The position numbers and the translations under genes were made by a program. A stretch of DNA of 64,000 bases from contig JAJEKV010000036.1 in the NCBI GenBank assembly GCA_021234155.1, positions 1,124,777-1,188,776 of the forward strand, given 5' to 3'. Under the pieces are notes generated by a model that worked only from the letters and a program-made list of their open reading frames with translations, was not told the origin of the DNA and did no database searches. Each line of letters opens with the position of its first letter. Position 1 is the stretch's first letter. The DNA is from Isoetes taiwanensis (lineage: Eukaryota > Streptophyta > Lycopodiopsida > Isoetales > Isoetaceae). This document shows, piece by piece, positions 22,980 through 35,230 of the stretch.

Positions 22980-23125
22980 GAACTCCATGTAGCTATTGTG
23001 GCAAAGAACTCCTTGTGTCGATTCTATTATGGCAAAGAACCCTGTGGCAAAGAACTCCCTGTGTCGATTCTATTATGGCAAAGAACCCTGTGGCAAAGAA
23101 CTCCCTGTGTCGATTCTATTATGGC
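22980..23125. repeat. Short tandem repeat (about 45-50 bp)
   Basis: Units built from tggcaaagaactccctgtgt and cgattctattatggcaaaga repeat about three times with decay at the left edge. They lie inside the hAT-like element. Confidence 0.6.
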
Positions 23126-23582
23126 TGTCTGTACACTAGTGGGCAGGGAGCTTCCTCTTTAGCATAGCAGGAAACAAGGGCATATCTATGGCTGCATCAA
23201 GGTAATCTGGCTTTCAAGGTTTATTCTTAGCTTTAGTGTTTAGAAAAGCTTATTATTGTGGTTGATTTGCATTCCACAGTCACAGTAGCTCCATTGCAGA
23301 TGAGACAAGCCGTGAATAGATCAGAAATATCTTGAACGATTTAGCCAAGGCTGATTATCCTGGACCTGTTTACCCAGGACGATTTAGCCAGGGCATCATG
23401 TTAAGGTAGATGCTTTTCTCTCTCTTGGACTAGTACTAGTTAAACATGATGTATCTACAGTTCTGGCATGTGCAAAGATTTTGCAGCCGATCATTGCATT
23501 GATTGTCGGATGTTTTTTCCCCTCCCATTTGCCATATCTTTTTTCCACATAAATGGATTTGCTTAGCCCTTTACATGTTGTG

Positions 23583-24125
23583 CTGTCAAAGTAGGACAGC
23601 AAGCAAATTTTGTGATTTTTGACATAGTTAGACTAAAAATTTAAAGATCATGTGCCTAGCATTATTTTTAGATCTTCTTGCAAACTTTCCAACGGATACT
23701 CTTGCTAATGAAATAGAGGTTTGCTTTGCAAGTTATGGCCAAAACTAGAAAACAGTTTTGTTTCTGCTGTCAAAGTAGGACAGCGAGTGGATTTTGTCAT
23801 TTTCGACATAGTTACAATGAAAATCTGAGGATCATGTGCCTAGCATTATTTTTAGATCTTCTTGCAAACTTTCCAACGAATACTTTGGCTAATGAAACAG
23901 AGGTTTGCTTTGCAAGTTATGGCCAAAACTAGAAAACAGTTTTGTTTCTGCTGTCAAAGTAGGACAGCAAGCGGATTTTGCGATTTTTGACATAGTTAGA
24001 CTAAAAATTTAAAGATCATGTGCCTAGCATTATTTTTAGATCATCTTGTAAACTTTCCAACGAATACTCCTGCTAATGAAACAGAGGTTTGCTTTGCAAG
24101 TTATGGCCAAAACTAGAAAGCAGTT
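23583..24125. repeat. 184-bp tandem repeat, three copies
   Basis: Units begin with ctgtcaaagtaggacag at 23583, 23767 and 23951, a spacing of 184 bp both times. Each contains gatcatgtgcctagcattat and ttgcaagttatggccaaaac segments. Copies differ by a few substitutions. They lie inside the hAT-like element. Confidence 0.85.
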
Positions 24126-24884
24126 TTGATTGTAGGGGGAAGCTATGATGATGTTTTTTAGTTGCATTTAAACTTGAACATAGTTAGTGATTTGGTATTC
24201 ATCATAACCTCGTTATGCAATTTTAAGGTATGATAAATGCTCAGATTTGATGCCATGCATGCTTCAGAAGCTCAGAGTAGCAGAATTTAAGAAGTAAGAA
24301 CATGCTTTGGTTGATTGATCAAAGTAAGTTTTGTTAATTGTAAAAATTCTAATTTGTTGGGTTGTCTCACTACTTATGCGCTGCTATAAAAAATCAGCAA
24401 GGCTTAGACTGATATACTCTGTAGAACAAGCTGTGAGCTGTCTACTATTATTAGAGATTATTAGTAAGTGGATGTAATGCTAATGTAATGCTAAATGCTG
24501 AACATACTCTTTTTGGGGCTATTATTATAAGTACAAACAAGGATTAACTGTTTTTTGACATGAACTCTCAAGGCAAGTTAAATGATATAAGAACTCTTAC
24601 TGGAATTTCATATATTTCTGAAAAATTCGAAGATTTTTAAAGATTTTAAAGATTTTTAAGGTTTTTAAAGATTTTTAAGGTTTTTAAAGATTTTTTAAAA
24701 TAAAAAACGTTTTTAAAGTTTTTTTCGAATTTTTTTAAAAAACCTCAAAAAATCTTTAAAAACGTACGAAATCCGTACGGATTTTGACGTACGTGACAAC
24801 CTTGGGTAAGACTAGAACCCTATTTCTTGGAGATCTGATTGAATATCAGGATAGAGAGGATATACAAATGTTCTTTGAAGAAAG

Positions 24885-25368
24885 TGTTAGTCCTGTGCCT
24901 CCTGGTACAGGACTATTCATGCATACGACGGACCAGGTCAAGCTCAAGGATCCACAGTCAGCCACGGGTCAGCCATCAAAGGCTCAGCAGAAGACCAAGC
25001 AGCAGACCACGCAGCCAAAGCCTGCGCCCGTCAAGAGGCGCCGCTCAGACAAGTGATGGCCCGCCAAGCGTCAGAGTGATTCTAGGCACTTCATGAGGCA
25101 CCGCCAACATTCCTGCAAATCAGGCCTCCTCCCAGGAGTCGGCACCGAGATCAGTCAGAGTGTCTATATTGGGCCAAAGGCCATTGTACTATATATATGA
25201 TTAGAGCTAGCACATGAAGGCTAGATGAGTTTTGAGTCTTGTCTCTTTTCAGTTTTCTCTCGATTACGAGAGCTCATGTATGTTCATCATTGATATCAAG
25301 GAAGCTTATCATTTTCCTCTCATTTGTTCTGTTTTCTTCTTCTTGTTCTCTTCTTGCAAATCCCGGCG
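24885..25368 (+). repeat. 5' LTR of the inner gypsy element
   Basis: It starts TGTTAGTCCTGTGCC, matching 35231 onward. The end is estimated near the cgtgaca after ctcttcttgcaaatccc; no primer-binding site was identified. It contains an in-LTR tatatatatga (about 25190) that may serve as a promoter TATA element. Confidence 0.7.
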
Positions 25369-25415
25369 TGACATAGTCCCCGGACTCTCTGTTAGATCCA
25401 TCGTCCTCACGAGGG

Positions 25416-27350
25416 GTGTCTTCGGGAGTTCCCGAACCCGACCCCAAACACCGCGCGCCCCGTGCGGTGCGATTCAATCCTACTTTCTTACGTCAGCCAT
25501 GTAAATTAAAACTTCACGCCGGAAGAACTCCTTTCTCGAGGCGGCATCTACGCTTGGGCGCCATCGGCGTCGAAAAATCGCTCGCGACATGTATGGATCT
25601 GCTTATGACATTGAGGGAGGCCATCTTGATCCTAGGGCTCGGTCGGGCGCCACCCACCCCTCGTGTCTGTCTGTCGTCCGGTTCCCGCCCCAAGCGTGCA
25701 AACATTGCTCCGCGGCCTCGGTCCCTCATCACTATCGGGAGCCCTATCGAGCTCAACCTTCTCAACCTTACTTTCATACCCCCGAACATGCCTACATCCA
25801 TCACTCTTCGGGCCATCATGCGCCTTTTCCTTCACAACCATCATCTCCCCGTGGGCGGGGATATCCACAAGTCTCTTTTTCGCCTACCCGGGAATTTCCT
25901 TTCCCGACATTTCCCCCTTTGCACTTCACGTTTAAACCTTACGGATCTCAAAACCAATGCTCGGGCACCTTCGGTTCCTCAACCACGATCACCCCTTCAT
26001 CGGGGTCCTTCAGGCACCATGCCACCTCCAACTCAACCTCAATATCCTCACTATCTTTGTTCTGTCCGGCCAAGCACTTTCACATCTACCTTTGGGACTC
26101 AAACCGACTTATCCCACCTTTGGCAACACGAAGGCAAACCCTTAGACCAAAGTGCTCAGCCCACATGGAAGAATTTGAGGCTCTAGTCGTCCTAAATGGT
26201 CATGCGCAACCTCAACTGAAATTCCACATCTTTTCCACCACCCTGCGTGGCTCTCCTCATCAATGGCTCATGTCCAACAAAAGCCACTGGAAACAAGATT
26301 GGTCCGAAATGAGAACTGCTTTTCTTTCTCACTACGGGACCACGGATGATGATCAACTTCATCTCAAGCAACTCAATGAACTTCAACAAGAGCCCACGGA
26401 GTCTGCCAGGGATTTTGCAGATCGACTTCACATTCTGCTCAGTAAACTCAAGGAGTACCCAACACAGAGCCAGATTTTGGTCTGGTTTCTCCAAGGACTT
26501 CCTCCAGCTATTCGACTCATGACTGAATACCTGCATCCCAAGACTTTGGAGTAGGCTATCGACCTTGTCAATCACTCAGTCAATGTTTCCTCCCGTGGCG
26601 TGGCTCTTCAAGAGCTCCCTTTCATTCCACCTGTCATGGTTCCACGACGGTGTCCAGGTCTCAACACGCCAATCCACAGCGCAGTCAGATCTGGTGCCAT
26701 ATATGCAAATACCAAGGCCATTTGGCAAACGAGTGCAACTCAACCCATGGCCCGCCTCATTGCAAAAGATGCAACATGTGCAATCATGCCACGGAAGAAT
26801 GCACTCGCGACTCATCCTACTCAGCTTCGCAACAAACTTGTTTATCAAGTGCAAACAACACCTCGGCAACAATCGCACTATCGCCAGCCACCCCTTCAAA
26901 GAACCAACTCAACTCTATCAGCAATAGGGAGCAACAACGGGACCCAACACACGCCCTCCTTGATCCTTCTAAAGCTCGGTATTATCACCAAGAATGGGGT
27001 CATACCACCACGGGCGTGCCCTCAACTTCCACAAGTTCAGGTACAGCTTCCTGGCACCAATCAGACCACATCGGTTTGCCTCACGGCTTACCAACTCTGG
27101 ATTGCTAATGGCAAACAAGGCCCGCGTCCCGTTCTCAAGAAGCCACCTCGCGGCGCCTCGGAATCACGTTATCGGCCCACCCAGCAAATCAACCTCGGGA
27201 TGGATCAACAAGCACAAGAAGAAATTTTCCGTGCTCTTAATCCTCCATCCAAATGCATCAAATTGGGTTGGTTTGGTTTCACGCCGCACTGTGGCATCAC
27301 GTCCCTTGACCATTATTCCAAATGGCACGCAACCTGCCTTTGCAGTTGAC
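25416..27350 (+). pseudogene. Gag of the inner gypsy element, copy 1 (many frameshifts)
   Basis: Coding is scattered over several frames. It includes a Gln/Pro/His-rich N terminus (MYGSAYDIEGGHL at 25589), a gag capsid segment (HIFSTTLRGSPHQWLMSNK, RTAFLSHYG, ILVWFLQGLPP; about 26160-26550), a zinc-knuckle region (CHICKYQGHLANEC, CNMCNHATEEC; 26700-26815) and a degraded last knuckle (QEWGHTT). In copy 2 the last knuckle reads CQEWGHTTTACP and the N terminus is cleaner. Copy 1 has extra indels relative to copy 2. Confidence 0.75.
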
Positions 27351-30240
27351 ACCATTCCTCATGAGGAAGAAAAAAAGGTTCATTTTGCACCTGACTTGGA
27401 GAAACTCATGCCACATGTCATGCCTAAAGTTCGCCAAAGCATTTTGAATCTCATGCAAGCTGCTGAAGGCCGCACGCTAGCAAATGTTCATGCCACCACC
27501 AGAGCTCAACAAAGACAAGATACACCTTCTACATCTCAACCTCCACGCTCTCAGCCATATCCCAATATTGCTGCAGAGGTTGACTTACTCAAAGAAGTTG
27601 CTGCTTCATTACCACGCACTCCAGCACCCGTGGAACCAGCAGATCCTTTTTCTCATGTGCCTCTGGAACTCCAAGAGGAGCTAGCCAAGATCAAAATTCC
27701 TTTAAGCTTGGCAACCATTTTGAAACTCTGTCCTGCTCTCAAGGACCAGTTACCACTCCCAACTGTTTTAGTTGGGGCTGTGGCTACCTCTACACCCACG
27801 GTCCATGCCACGGTGGGTAATCAGCAAGTCAACCATGTTCAAATAGACGGAGGTAGCGCAGTCAATCTCATCACGGATAAACTCCGCAAACAAATGGGCA
27901 TCAAACAACTCTTTCGTGCCCCATATGACATCAAGTTGGCTAATGGCCATATCACGGCACCTCAAAGGCGTCGCGCCTCTTCTTCACATCAACATCGGTG
28001 ATCTCCGATTCCCCATGGAATTTGGAGTTTGGAGGCTGGCGAAGATCCTGGTGATTATGAAATGTTGGTTGGCCGACCTTTTCTCCGCCAGGCCAAGAGT
28101 ATCCATTACTGGGCCACGGATCAGTTGGTCATCACTGATGGTCACCTCAATGCCACCATGGACTTGGAAACAGGCAAGATCATTTTACGTTGAACACGCT
28201 GAACCCTCTCTCTCGGACCGCAGTCCGAGGAAGCTCGGAATATTTATCACATTCGGGCTCCACTGCGAAGTCGCCTCGTCATCCTACCCCTTATGCCATC
28301 CTTGGGGAGAAATGACTCTTGATCGGGACTGACCCGGTATGGGTCGCTTTGCTTGACCCTTACCTGGCTCCTTGCAATAGAATCCAACGTGTTGATCACT
28401 TTTCAGATGCTAAACCTCCTGCAACTCCTGTTGATGTACACGCAGTCATGAAGCAACCTCTGCTGGATGAAACTCAGCAACCTCTCTTTTTCACCATGCA
28501 GAGTGCCACGCATCCTGTTATGCTTCAACCGCCTGCTCATATTGTCCAGGACACAGAAGTGATACCTCATATTCAGACTCCTGAAGTCGAGATCGTGGAC
28601 GTGGGCAACAATCAGCCTGTCCGCCTTGCTGCAAATCTTCCGGCCCCTTATCGACACAGGGCCGTCAAGCTTTTCAAAAAGTTCAAACACATTTTCGCCT
28701 GGAGCTACAGAGATCTTCGGGGAATCAACAAAAGCCTGGGGGAACTCACCATTCCTACCAAATCTGATGCACGACCAGTTTAGCAACGATCTGCGGCTCA
28801 ACCCCAATTACCGCGGATCGGCCAAGGCGTAACTTGACAAACTCCTTCTTTGCCGGTTTGATCTATGAGGTCAAACATTCTCGAATGGGTGAGCCCCATC
28901 GCCATTGCACTCAAACACAATGGTAAGATCCGGTCATCTGCGTGGACTACCAAAAAACTCAATCGGGCTTCTACGGAGCGTGATCACTTTCCACTTCCCT
29001 TCACGCACGGTGTTCGGAAGAGGTCAGCCGGACATGAGATGTACTCCTTCATGGATGGTTTTTCGGCTACAATCGATCTCAATCAAAGAATCTGATCAAC
29101 TCAAGACTACTTTCACCACCCCGCGGGGCACTTTTTTGCCTACAAGGTTTCCGGAAATGTGATGAGTCCCGGCATTAGTCTCAATCCCGAGAAATGCACC
29201 TTTTAAGGTCATCTCCGGTGTTCTTGTTAGGCCCGCGTTGTCGCAAGCGGTATCACCACGCATCCCGCCAAAATCAGTTGTGTGCTCAAGGCTCAAGCAC
29301 TACCAATATCAAAGAGACACGCTCTTTCCCGGGTAAGGTCAATTATTACTCCACCTTCATTCCCCGGACTAGCCGCCATTGCAGATCCCATTCATAAACT
29401 CACGGGTGATCTAATCCACCGGCTTGGAATTCCCAGCGGATCTTTTGCTTTCCAACAGTTGAAGCTTTTGCTTACTCAGGCCCGGTTCTTGTTCCTCCTC
29501 AATGGGACAAGCCCTTTCATGTTCATGTCGATGTCTCGGCGTTTGCTATTGGAGCTGTTCTTTCTCAAGAATATGATGCGCATTAATCGACAAACCAAAT
29601 CGATCGCCCGGAAAAACTCAATTACGCCGAGCGCAACTATTCTCGCCACGAGGCGTGAAGCTTTGGGTCTCATTTTCTGTGTCCAACGCTTCCGTCACTA
29701 CCTTTTGGGCAGTCAAATCAAGTTCTTTGTGGACCACCAAGCACTCCTTTATTTGATCAACAAATCCACACCCACGGGCGCATTGCTCGTTGGGTCCTTC
29801 TTCTCCAAGAATTTGCCCCTTTTGAATTGTTCATAAGGCCGCAAATCTCATGTGGTCCCGGATTATCTTTCACGCATCCACACGATGATCCCTCAACTGG
29901 AGTCTCGGGCGCCTTTCCCCGACGCCAACTCTTTTTTAGTCACGGCAACACCACATTGGTTCCATGATTTTCAGCAAGTACCTCCTCACACGTGCCCTTC
30001 CACGGAGGACACGACGCTCTCTCCGCCAAGCGGCAATCCCGTCGACATCAATTTCTCCGCGAGGTCCGCGGACTACACCATGGTTGCGGACATCTCTACA
30101 AAAGGGTAAGGACACCATCCTTCGACGCCGTGTTCTACCTCATGAAGTTCCGATATTGTTCGAGAAGCTCATCAAGGGCTAGGTGGTGGTCATTTTCATG
30201 GTGACACCACGGCACGCAAAAAATCCTTCTCATTGGGTAT
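27330..30240 (+). pseudogene. Protease, RT and RNase H region of the inner gypsy element, copy 1 (degraded)
   Basis: A pre-protease segment (FAPDLEKLMPHVMPKVRQSI) is followed by the protease motif VQIDGGSAVNLITDKLRKQM near 27840-27900. RT remnants (IRSSAWTTKK, MYSFMDGF) occur at 28920-29070. Compared with copy 2, about 175 bp covering the RT active-site DD motif are missing at about 29147. RNase H remnants (VHVDVSA-like, FFVDHQALLYLINK) appear at 29510-29770. Multiple frame breaks are present. Confidence 0.7.
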
Positions 30241-31287
30241 TTTTGGCCCACTCTTCAAAGACGCATGCCACGCCCCACGCCGCGTGTGATGCTTGCTTGC
30301 CGGCGTGTGGGACGGCCGACGCCCGCGTGGCGCTCTTCCCTTGACGCCGGGTTGCCACCCTTCCCTTCAGAAATGGGGAATGGATTTTGTGGGACCCATC
30401 GACCCTCCCCGCTGGCACACACACGGCGCTACATTCTAGTTCTCACTGACTACGCTACTAAATGGGCGGAAGCTTGCGCACTTCCAGACAACACTGCGGC
30501 AAGCACAGCCAAGGTCCTCTATCAACAAATCATCACGCGATTCGGCTGCCCCACGGAGCTGGTCAGTGATCGTGGTGTCCACTTTATCAATCATACCATC
30601 AAGGAGCTGACGGATTATCTCCTGATACATCATCACAAGAGCACACCTTACTATCCTCAAGGTAATGGTTTGGCAGAAAGCACCAACAAAACTCTGGTCA
30701 CCATTCTCAAGAAAATTTGTGATGCTTCACGCACAGACTGGCAAACAAAACTTCCTATTGTTCTTTGGGCCTACAATACTTGTTTCAAAATTGCTACAGG
30801 TCACACTCCTTTCAAATTGGTTTATGGTCAGGAAGCTCTCATGCCGTTTGAATACATCCTTCCAACACTCCGTTTTCAACTGGCTACTGCTCATAATCCA
30901 CCTGCTGCACTCAAAGAAAGGGTCTATCAATTAGAACAGTTGGATGAACTTTGAAGGGATGCTTATATTCGTGTTCTTCATGGACAACAGTTGCAAAAAT
31001 CTTTACATGACAAACGTTTGAAGACAAAAACATTCAAAGAAGGCGATTTGGTTCTTCTTTATGATTCTCGGTACAAAAATTTTCCGGGTAAACTTAAGTT
31101 TCGTTGGCTTGGCCCTTATCAAATTGTTCAAGTGGTTCGACCCAGCGTTTTCCAACTGGCTGAGTTAGATGGCACTCCATTACCTACACTGGTTAATGGC
31201 TTTCGCCTCAAAACATTTCATCACACGGAAAGTGAAAATCAACAAACAGATACAGTTCAAGAAGCAAACACAACAGATAGTGACTAA
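30241..31287 (+). pseudogene. Integrase of the inner gypsy element, copy 1
   Basis: The catalytic core begins with a frameshifted WGMDFVGPI (first Asp, about 30370). The second Asp is in ELVSDRGVHF and the Glu in YYPQGNGLAESTNK. A TGA at 30953-30955 interrupts the frame after LEQLDEL. It then continues with the C-terminal GPY/F module (GDLVLLYDSRY, KLKFRWLGPYQIVQVV) to the stop at 31285-31287. Integrase inserts the cDNA into the genome. Confidence 0.85.
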
Positions 31288-32229
31288 ACAGGCGACATAT
31301 TATATTAAAGGTGGATATTTTTTTACAAAATGCGGGCACAGCCCAGCTAATTCCGCTATGGGCACTGCCCTATATACAAAAACGGGCTCAGAGCCCTATC
31401 TACTACCAACCTAAGAAGAAAAACCCTCTACTCCGGGTTCGGAGCAGAGGTGATGCGGAGGATATGGTAGAGGTTCTGCTCAGGGTCCCAGCGAAGGTGC
31501 AGAACCACCTCCATCCCGTTGGTATGAGGGTCGGGATGTTCAGCCATCCCGGAGCACCAGCCATCCATTCGAAGGCCGCGATTGTGGCAGCGCCAGAGGT
31601 CCAGACATTTCATTTTGCAAGTAATCCACTCCTGACAGTTGGTGGGCATAGTGCAACCCTCGTTCAAACCAGCAGCTGCCATGCTAAGCGCCATCGAATG
31701 TCTTCGCTTCACTCCCGGTTCATTTTATATAGCCAGCCGAGGAACTACTAGTCGACGTAGACCAATCAGAAATTTGCCAACGTGTTTGCAATGCAAGGCT
31801 CTTTCTAAACTGAGAATCCTTTCTCCCGCCGTATATCTAGCAAGGGTACCCTCTGACACATTCGTTTTAATGATATCCCACTTCGAGTTGCCAGCATTAA
31901 ATACCATTGCTTCTTTTCATACCCGTCAAACATTAATAGGTGTCCTTTGGCCACCTGTCACATCCGATCTTTCTTTCACGTCTCATCTTCACCGTTCATT
32001 GCTTCTCCCTTCAGTTGTTCGGGGACTTAGCCAAATTTTTTGCCTCTCAATGCCCTCCTTGGCATCTTTCGACACCTGGCACCATCAACGGCTACAGTTT
32101 TGCCCTCATCATACCTCTTCGCCTCCAGTTGCGCGCCCTAAACCTTTTCGTTCCTCTGCGCCTTCGTCCTCCGTTCTTGGCTTTCGTCCTCCGCCTTTGC
32201 ATCACTGTTCTTTTCTGCAAGTCTTTGCC
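31288..32229 (+). other. Spacer between integrase and extra ORF of the inner element
   Basis: No gene is supported here. Frames upstream of 32230 are Ser/Leu/Pro-rich and lack motifs. It may serve as leader for a subgenomic transcript of the following ORF. Confidence 0.4.
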
Positions 32230-33264
32230 ATGGCTGCACCAAGATTTTCTACACTTCAAGCTACTGCTCCCAAGGAACCGGCTCTTTTCGAGTCTGTATC
32301 TTTCTTGACGCCCACTTTCCGGGAAGCCCTTGTTGGCCCGAATCGTGAAGTCGCAGAACGCCAGAAGCTTTACGAATTCTCTCAAATGGAACTTCCGGCT
32401 ACAAATCCTGACCAATTGAAGCAGTTCATCGCCAATATCGTCAACAGCCCGCATGGATACACCACAGTGGTCGATGGCACCACCATTTCGCTAACTCAAC
32501 ACTTGATTTCCGAGGTATTCCATATTCCCTTGCAAACCCCTTGTTTATCTTGGTCTGCCATACAGGATCTAGATGTCACAGAGTTTGGTGTACCTCCTTA
32601 TCATGCCAATGTGCATCGCCTGACAAATATTGACAAGCCTCATGAAACTTTTGTTAAGTTTCTGTGGCGCAAGTTCCTTGGGTATTCTATCAAGAACACC
32701 CATATCAATAAGCCCTTCTATAATATAGTGCTCACTGCTACGCACTCCAACCACCATATTGATTGGCCCCAATTAATGTTTTACCGTCTTCTCCAAGAAG
32801 TTGACCGTCTTAGAGCTGCCACTTCTAATTCAGAAGTTTCTGTGGGAGGCCACCTTCAAGCCATCATCCGTCATTACTTTACTCCCACACCTCCTCATTC
32901 TCATGATTCCACTCAGCGTTCCCTCCCCCACACTCACCAAGTTGGCACCTCACGCCCTTCTTCCCCTGGTCATGTCAAAACTCCGAACTCCCATGTCACT
33001 GTTTCCTCCTCTGCTACACCATCCAGTTCACACCATGTCTCACAAACATCACAAACCAGGCCGCAGCAGGCTCCACCACCACAGCACCCTCGTCAGTTGT
33101 TGTATCAGTATCAGCAGGATGCTCAAGCTGCTGTTCTCAAGTTACAAGAATCTCAAGAAGCTCTTATGAATGGGGTTCAAACGGCACTAGAGGCCTCTGA
33201 TGCGGTCCACCGTGACTTTCAAGCTGCCACTGCACAAGTTGCAACTTTGGAGGCCCAACTTTAA
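32230..33264 (+). CDS. Extra ORF downstream of integrase in the inner gypsy element (unknown function)
   Basis: An open frame extends from 31639, but the natural start is probably ATG 32230 (MAAPRFSTLQATAP) because upstream codons look like translated spacer. It encodes about 344 residues. An N-terminal globular region of about 200 residues carries TPTFREALVGPNREV, YTTVVDGTTISLTQHLISEV and FHIPLQTPCLSW. A Ser/Pro/His-rich linker and a Gln/Ala-rich coiled coil follow. The globular part resembles in style the 'putative plant transposon protein' ORFs placed after integrase in some plant gypsy elements. That family assignment is an inference. It ends at TAA 33262-33264, which may replace a CAA because coiled-coil coding continues in frame. 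Confidence 0.6.
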   Translation: MAAPRFSTLQATAPKEPALFESVSFLTPTFREALVGPNREVAERQKLYEFSQMELPATNPDQLKQFIANIVNSPHGYTTVVDGTTISLTQHLISEVFHIPLQTPCLSWSAIQDLDVTEFGVPPYHANVHRLTNIDKPHETFVKFLWRKFLGYSIKNTHINKPFYNIVLTATHSNHHIDWPQLMFYRLLQEVDRLRAATSNSEVSVGGHLQAIIRHYFTPTPPHSHDSTQRSLPHTHQVGTSRPSSPGHVKTPNSHVTVSSSATPSSSHHVSQTSQTRPQQAPPPQHPRQLLYQYQQDAQAAVLKLQESQEALMNGVQTALEASDAVHRDFQAATAQVATLEAQL

Positions 33265-35214
33265 GACAAGCACGGAGCTCTCTTACAGGCCCATACAGAT
33301 CTCAAAAGTGCACAGGATCAGATCAGCTTACTTGCAGATCAACAGGCTCAGCTCCAATCTGCCATTCAGGACTTATTGGAGCAAAACAAGTCCAAAGACA
33401 CCCTCCTGGGTGACAAGGAAAAAGATGTTGCTAAGCTCGAAGCCTTATACTCCGAGCTTTGTGACAATTACCGCACTCAAGTTAACCACCTTACAGAGCG
33501 GGACGCTCAAATTGCCTCCTTTGACGGCTCGGCTTTCCACACGGACCTCGGCTCACCTCTCTCCAAGATCACCTTACAGAGGTGCGTAAAACGTAAGATT
33601 CTTGATGACGCGGAGATTGCCATGCTTCGTCTCAATGCTCCGGCAATCCTCCTCCTGTGTCAACACTTCTCCGAGAAACGGGTCCGCGACCAATCACGCT
33701 TCATAGAAAAAAGGACAACCGGATCCGCGTGACCTTGAACAACAAACCGCAGCGAAGCTATTCCGGTCTGGCGATGAGGCTCAAGCAAAACTAGATGGCA
33801 ATAGCACCATTGTTCGCAACCTGCCTTTTGATTACCCAGTTCCTACCTGCTATCACGATTATGTGGTTGCCCGCCGCCACCTCTTCCTTCTGAAGTGGCA
33901 TGCGGCTGATGGACCTGTGGATATTCCCCTGCGCACCGCAGATTTTCTTCGGATTTGGCCAGAACTCTCAATTGAAGACAAAGGTTTATGATGTGCCCTT
34001 TTGGTCTTTGATCTCATACACTGCGCCGATCCGGACTTTATCACCTTCAGACTTGTTCAGCCCATGGCTTACATTTTTCATGATTTCTATCTGGGTGATA
34101 CATGAGAGAACTTTGGGGAATGGGCCACGCCAAAGACTTTCAGGGTGACCCCACTTTGCAATGGGTGCTTCAGGATAACAACCCCTATCTCGCTGATCAT
34201 GCTCAGACCCACACTCTTCATCAGGAGTACATGCCTGAGCTTGCACATCATTTACCTCTCTGGCAAGCGGAAGCGCTTACAAATGAATAAGGAAGTATTC
34301 GGGACATCCCGGGATCTTCCCTATGCACAAGTTTATATCACGCAGCACCTCGCGGGGTTACAATCAATTACGTGCTCTTTCCTCGATAGCAAGACGGTCC
34401 CCACGGGGTTGGGATAGCCCTCCTGTTAACTCTCAACTCTCACCTCTGTTTGGGGATCGTTGGTGTCAAGCTCTTGATCCGGATCTTGTCGGTGCATTCA
34501 GGGAGCAAGCTCAAGCCCCCGCCCCACGGGCATGGTTCCTTCTCCCTATGCTTCCCCTGGGTGTTCCTCCACGCCCGGTTCCCGACTTCGATTGGCGCCT
34601 CCCCTTTTGGACAAAGGTCATGGATGGCCATCTTTGGATGGACTCCACCTCGATCTCGACGGATCTCCGGTGGGGATCCACGCTTTTGTTCGGCCGCTCA
34701 CATTGGGAGGAGGGTGCCACTCTTGATACCACCACAAATTGGATCTATATTGCTAATGAGCGTGGTTGGCAACGCCCGGCTGATGCGCTTTATGGTCTTG
34801 ACACCTTCTTGCAGAATGCCGCCACCTCTCCCGATCCTTCAGTCCATCTTCAAGCAGGTTTTTGTGCTGCTCTCAAATGCATCTTGCTCAGCTCCTTAAA
34901 TCGGCAAATACCCCATTTTTTACTGCAATCCGAATGCCAGTGTCAGTGCCTTCGGCCTCCAGACCTGCCTCCTCATGGAATGTCAGTTCGTTTCTTCCGA
35001 CGCCCATGCTGCCCTTGAAGACATGGTACGATCTCGATTTCTTATTGATGCAGATCCTGCCCTTGGCCTCACCACTCCTCCTGCTCTTCAAACACGCCAG
35101 GATCTCATTGGCCAGTACCATAATGGGGCCCGACCTCATTCCGTGAGGATCACTTTCAGACGGATGGCTTCCCGCCCTCCGAAACCCTTCCTCCTTTTCT
35201 TCACTCTGAGTGTC
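33265..35214 (+). pseudogene. Broken continuation of the extra ORF region
   Basis: After the TAA the same frame continues as a heptad-like coiled coil (LLQAHTDLKSAQDQISLLAD). The following frames show LEALYSELCDNYR, KILDDAEIAMLRLNAPA, FDYPVPTCYHDYVVARRHLF and, at 34500-34870, PVPDFDWRLPFWTKVMDGHL, TNWIYIANERGWQRPADAL. This suggests a protein, or two proteins, much longer than the intact part. Many frameshifts break it. Function is unknown. Confidence 0.5.
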
Positions 35215-35230
35215 GTTTGGTGGGGGGGAG
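35215..35230 (+). promoter_or_regulatory. Polypurine tract of the inner gypsy element
   Basis: ttggtgggggggag lies directly before the TGTTAG of the second LTR, the position where plus-strand DNA synthesis is primed in LTR retrotransposons. Confidence 0.75.

Larger units (their letters stand above)
22709..24804. mobile_element. 2.1-kb hAT-like non-autonomous DNA element
   Basis: The 8-bp direct repeat GGTAAGAC flanks it (22701-22708 and 24805-24812). Termini are CAATGTTGTTA and, inverted, CAAGGTTGTCA. Removing the element and one repeat restores the outer pol frame (...ITKNGKTRTLFLGDLIEYQ). An 8-bp duplication and CA-starting ends fit hAT elements, but the inverted repeats are short and imperfect. 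The interior has AT-rich ends with AAATCCGTACG words, an agggtttagggc telomere-like segment near 22845, and tandem repeats. No coding capacity. Confidence 0.7.

Noticed and set aside
31639-32229. N-terminal extension of the extra ORF from 31639
   Set aside because: The composition is that of translated spacer and the ATG at 32230 begins the ordered region, so the shorter start is preferred.
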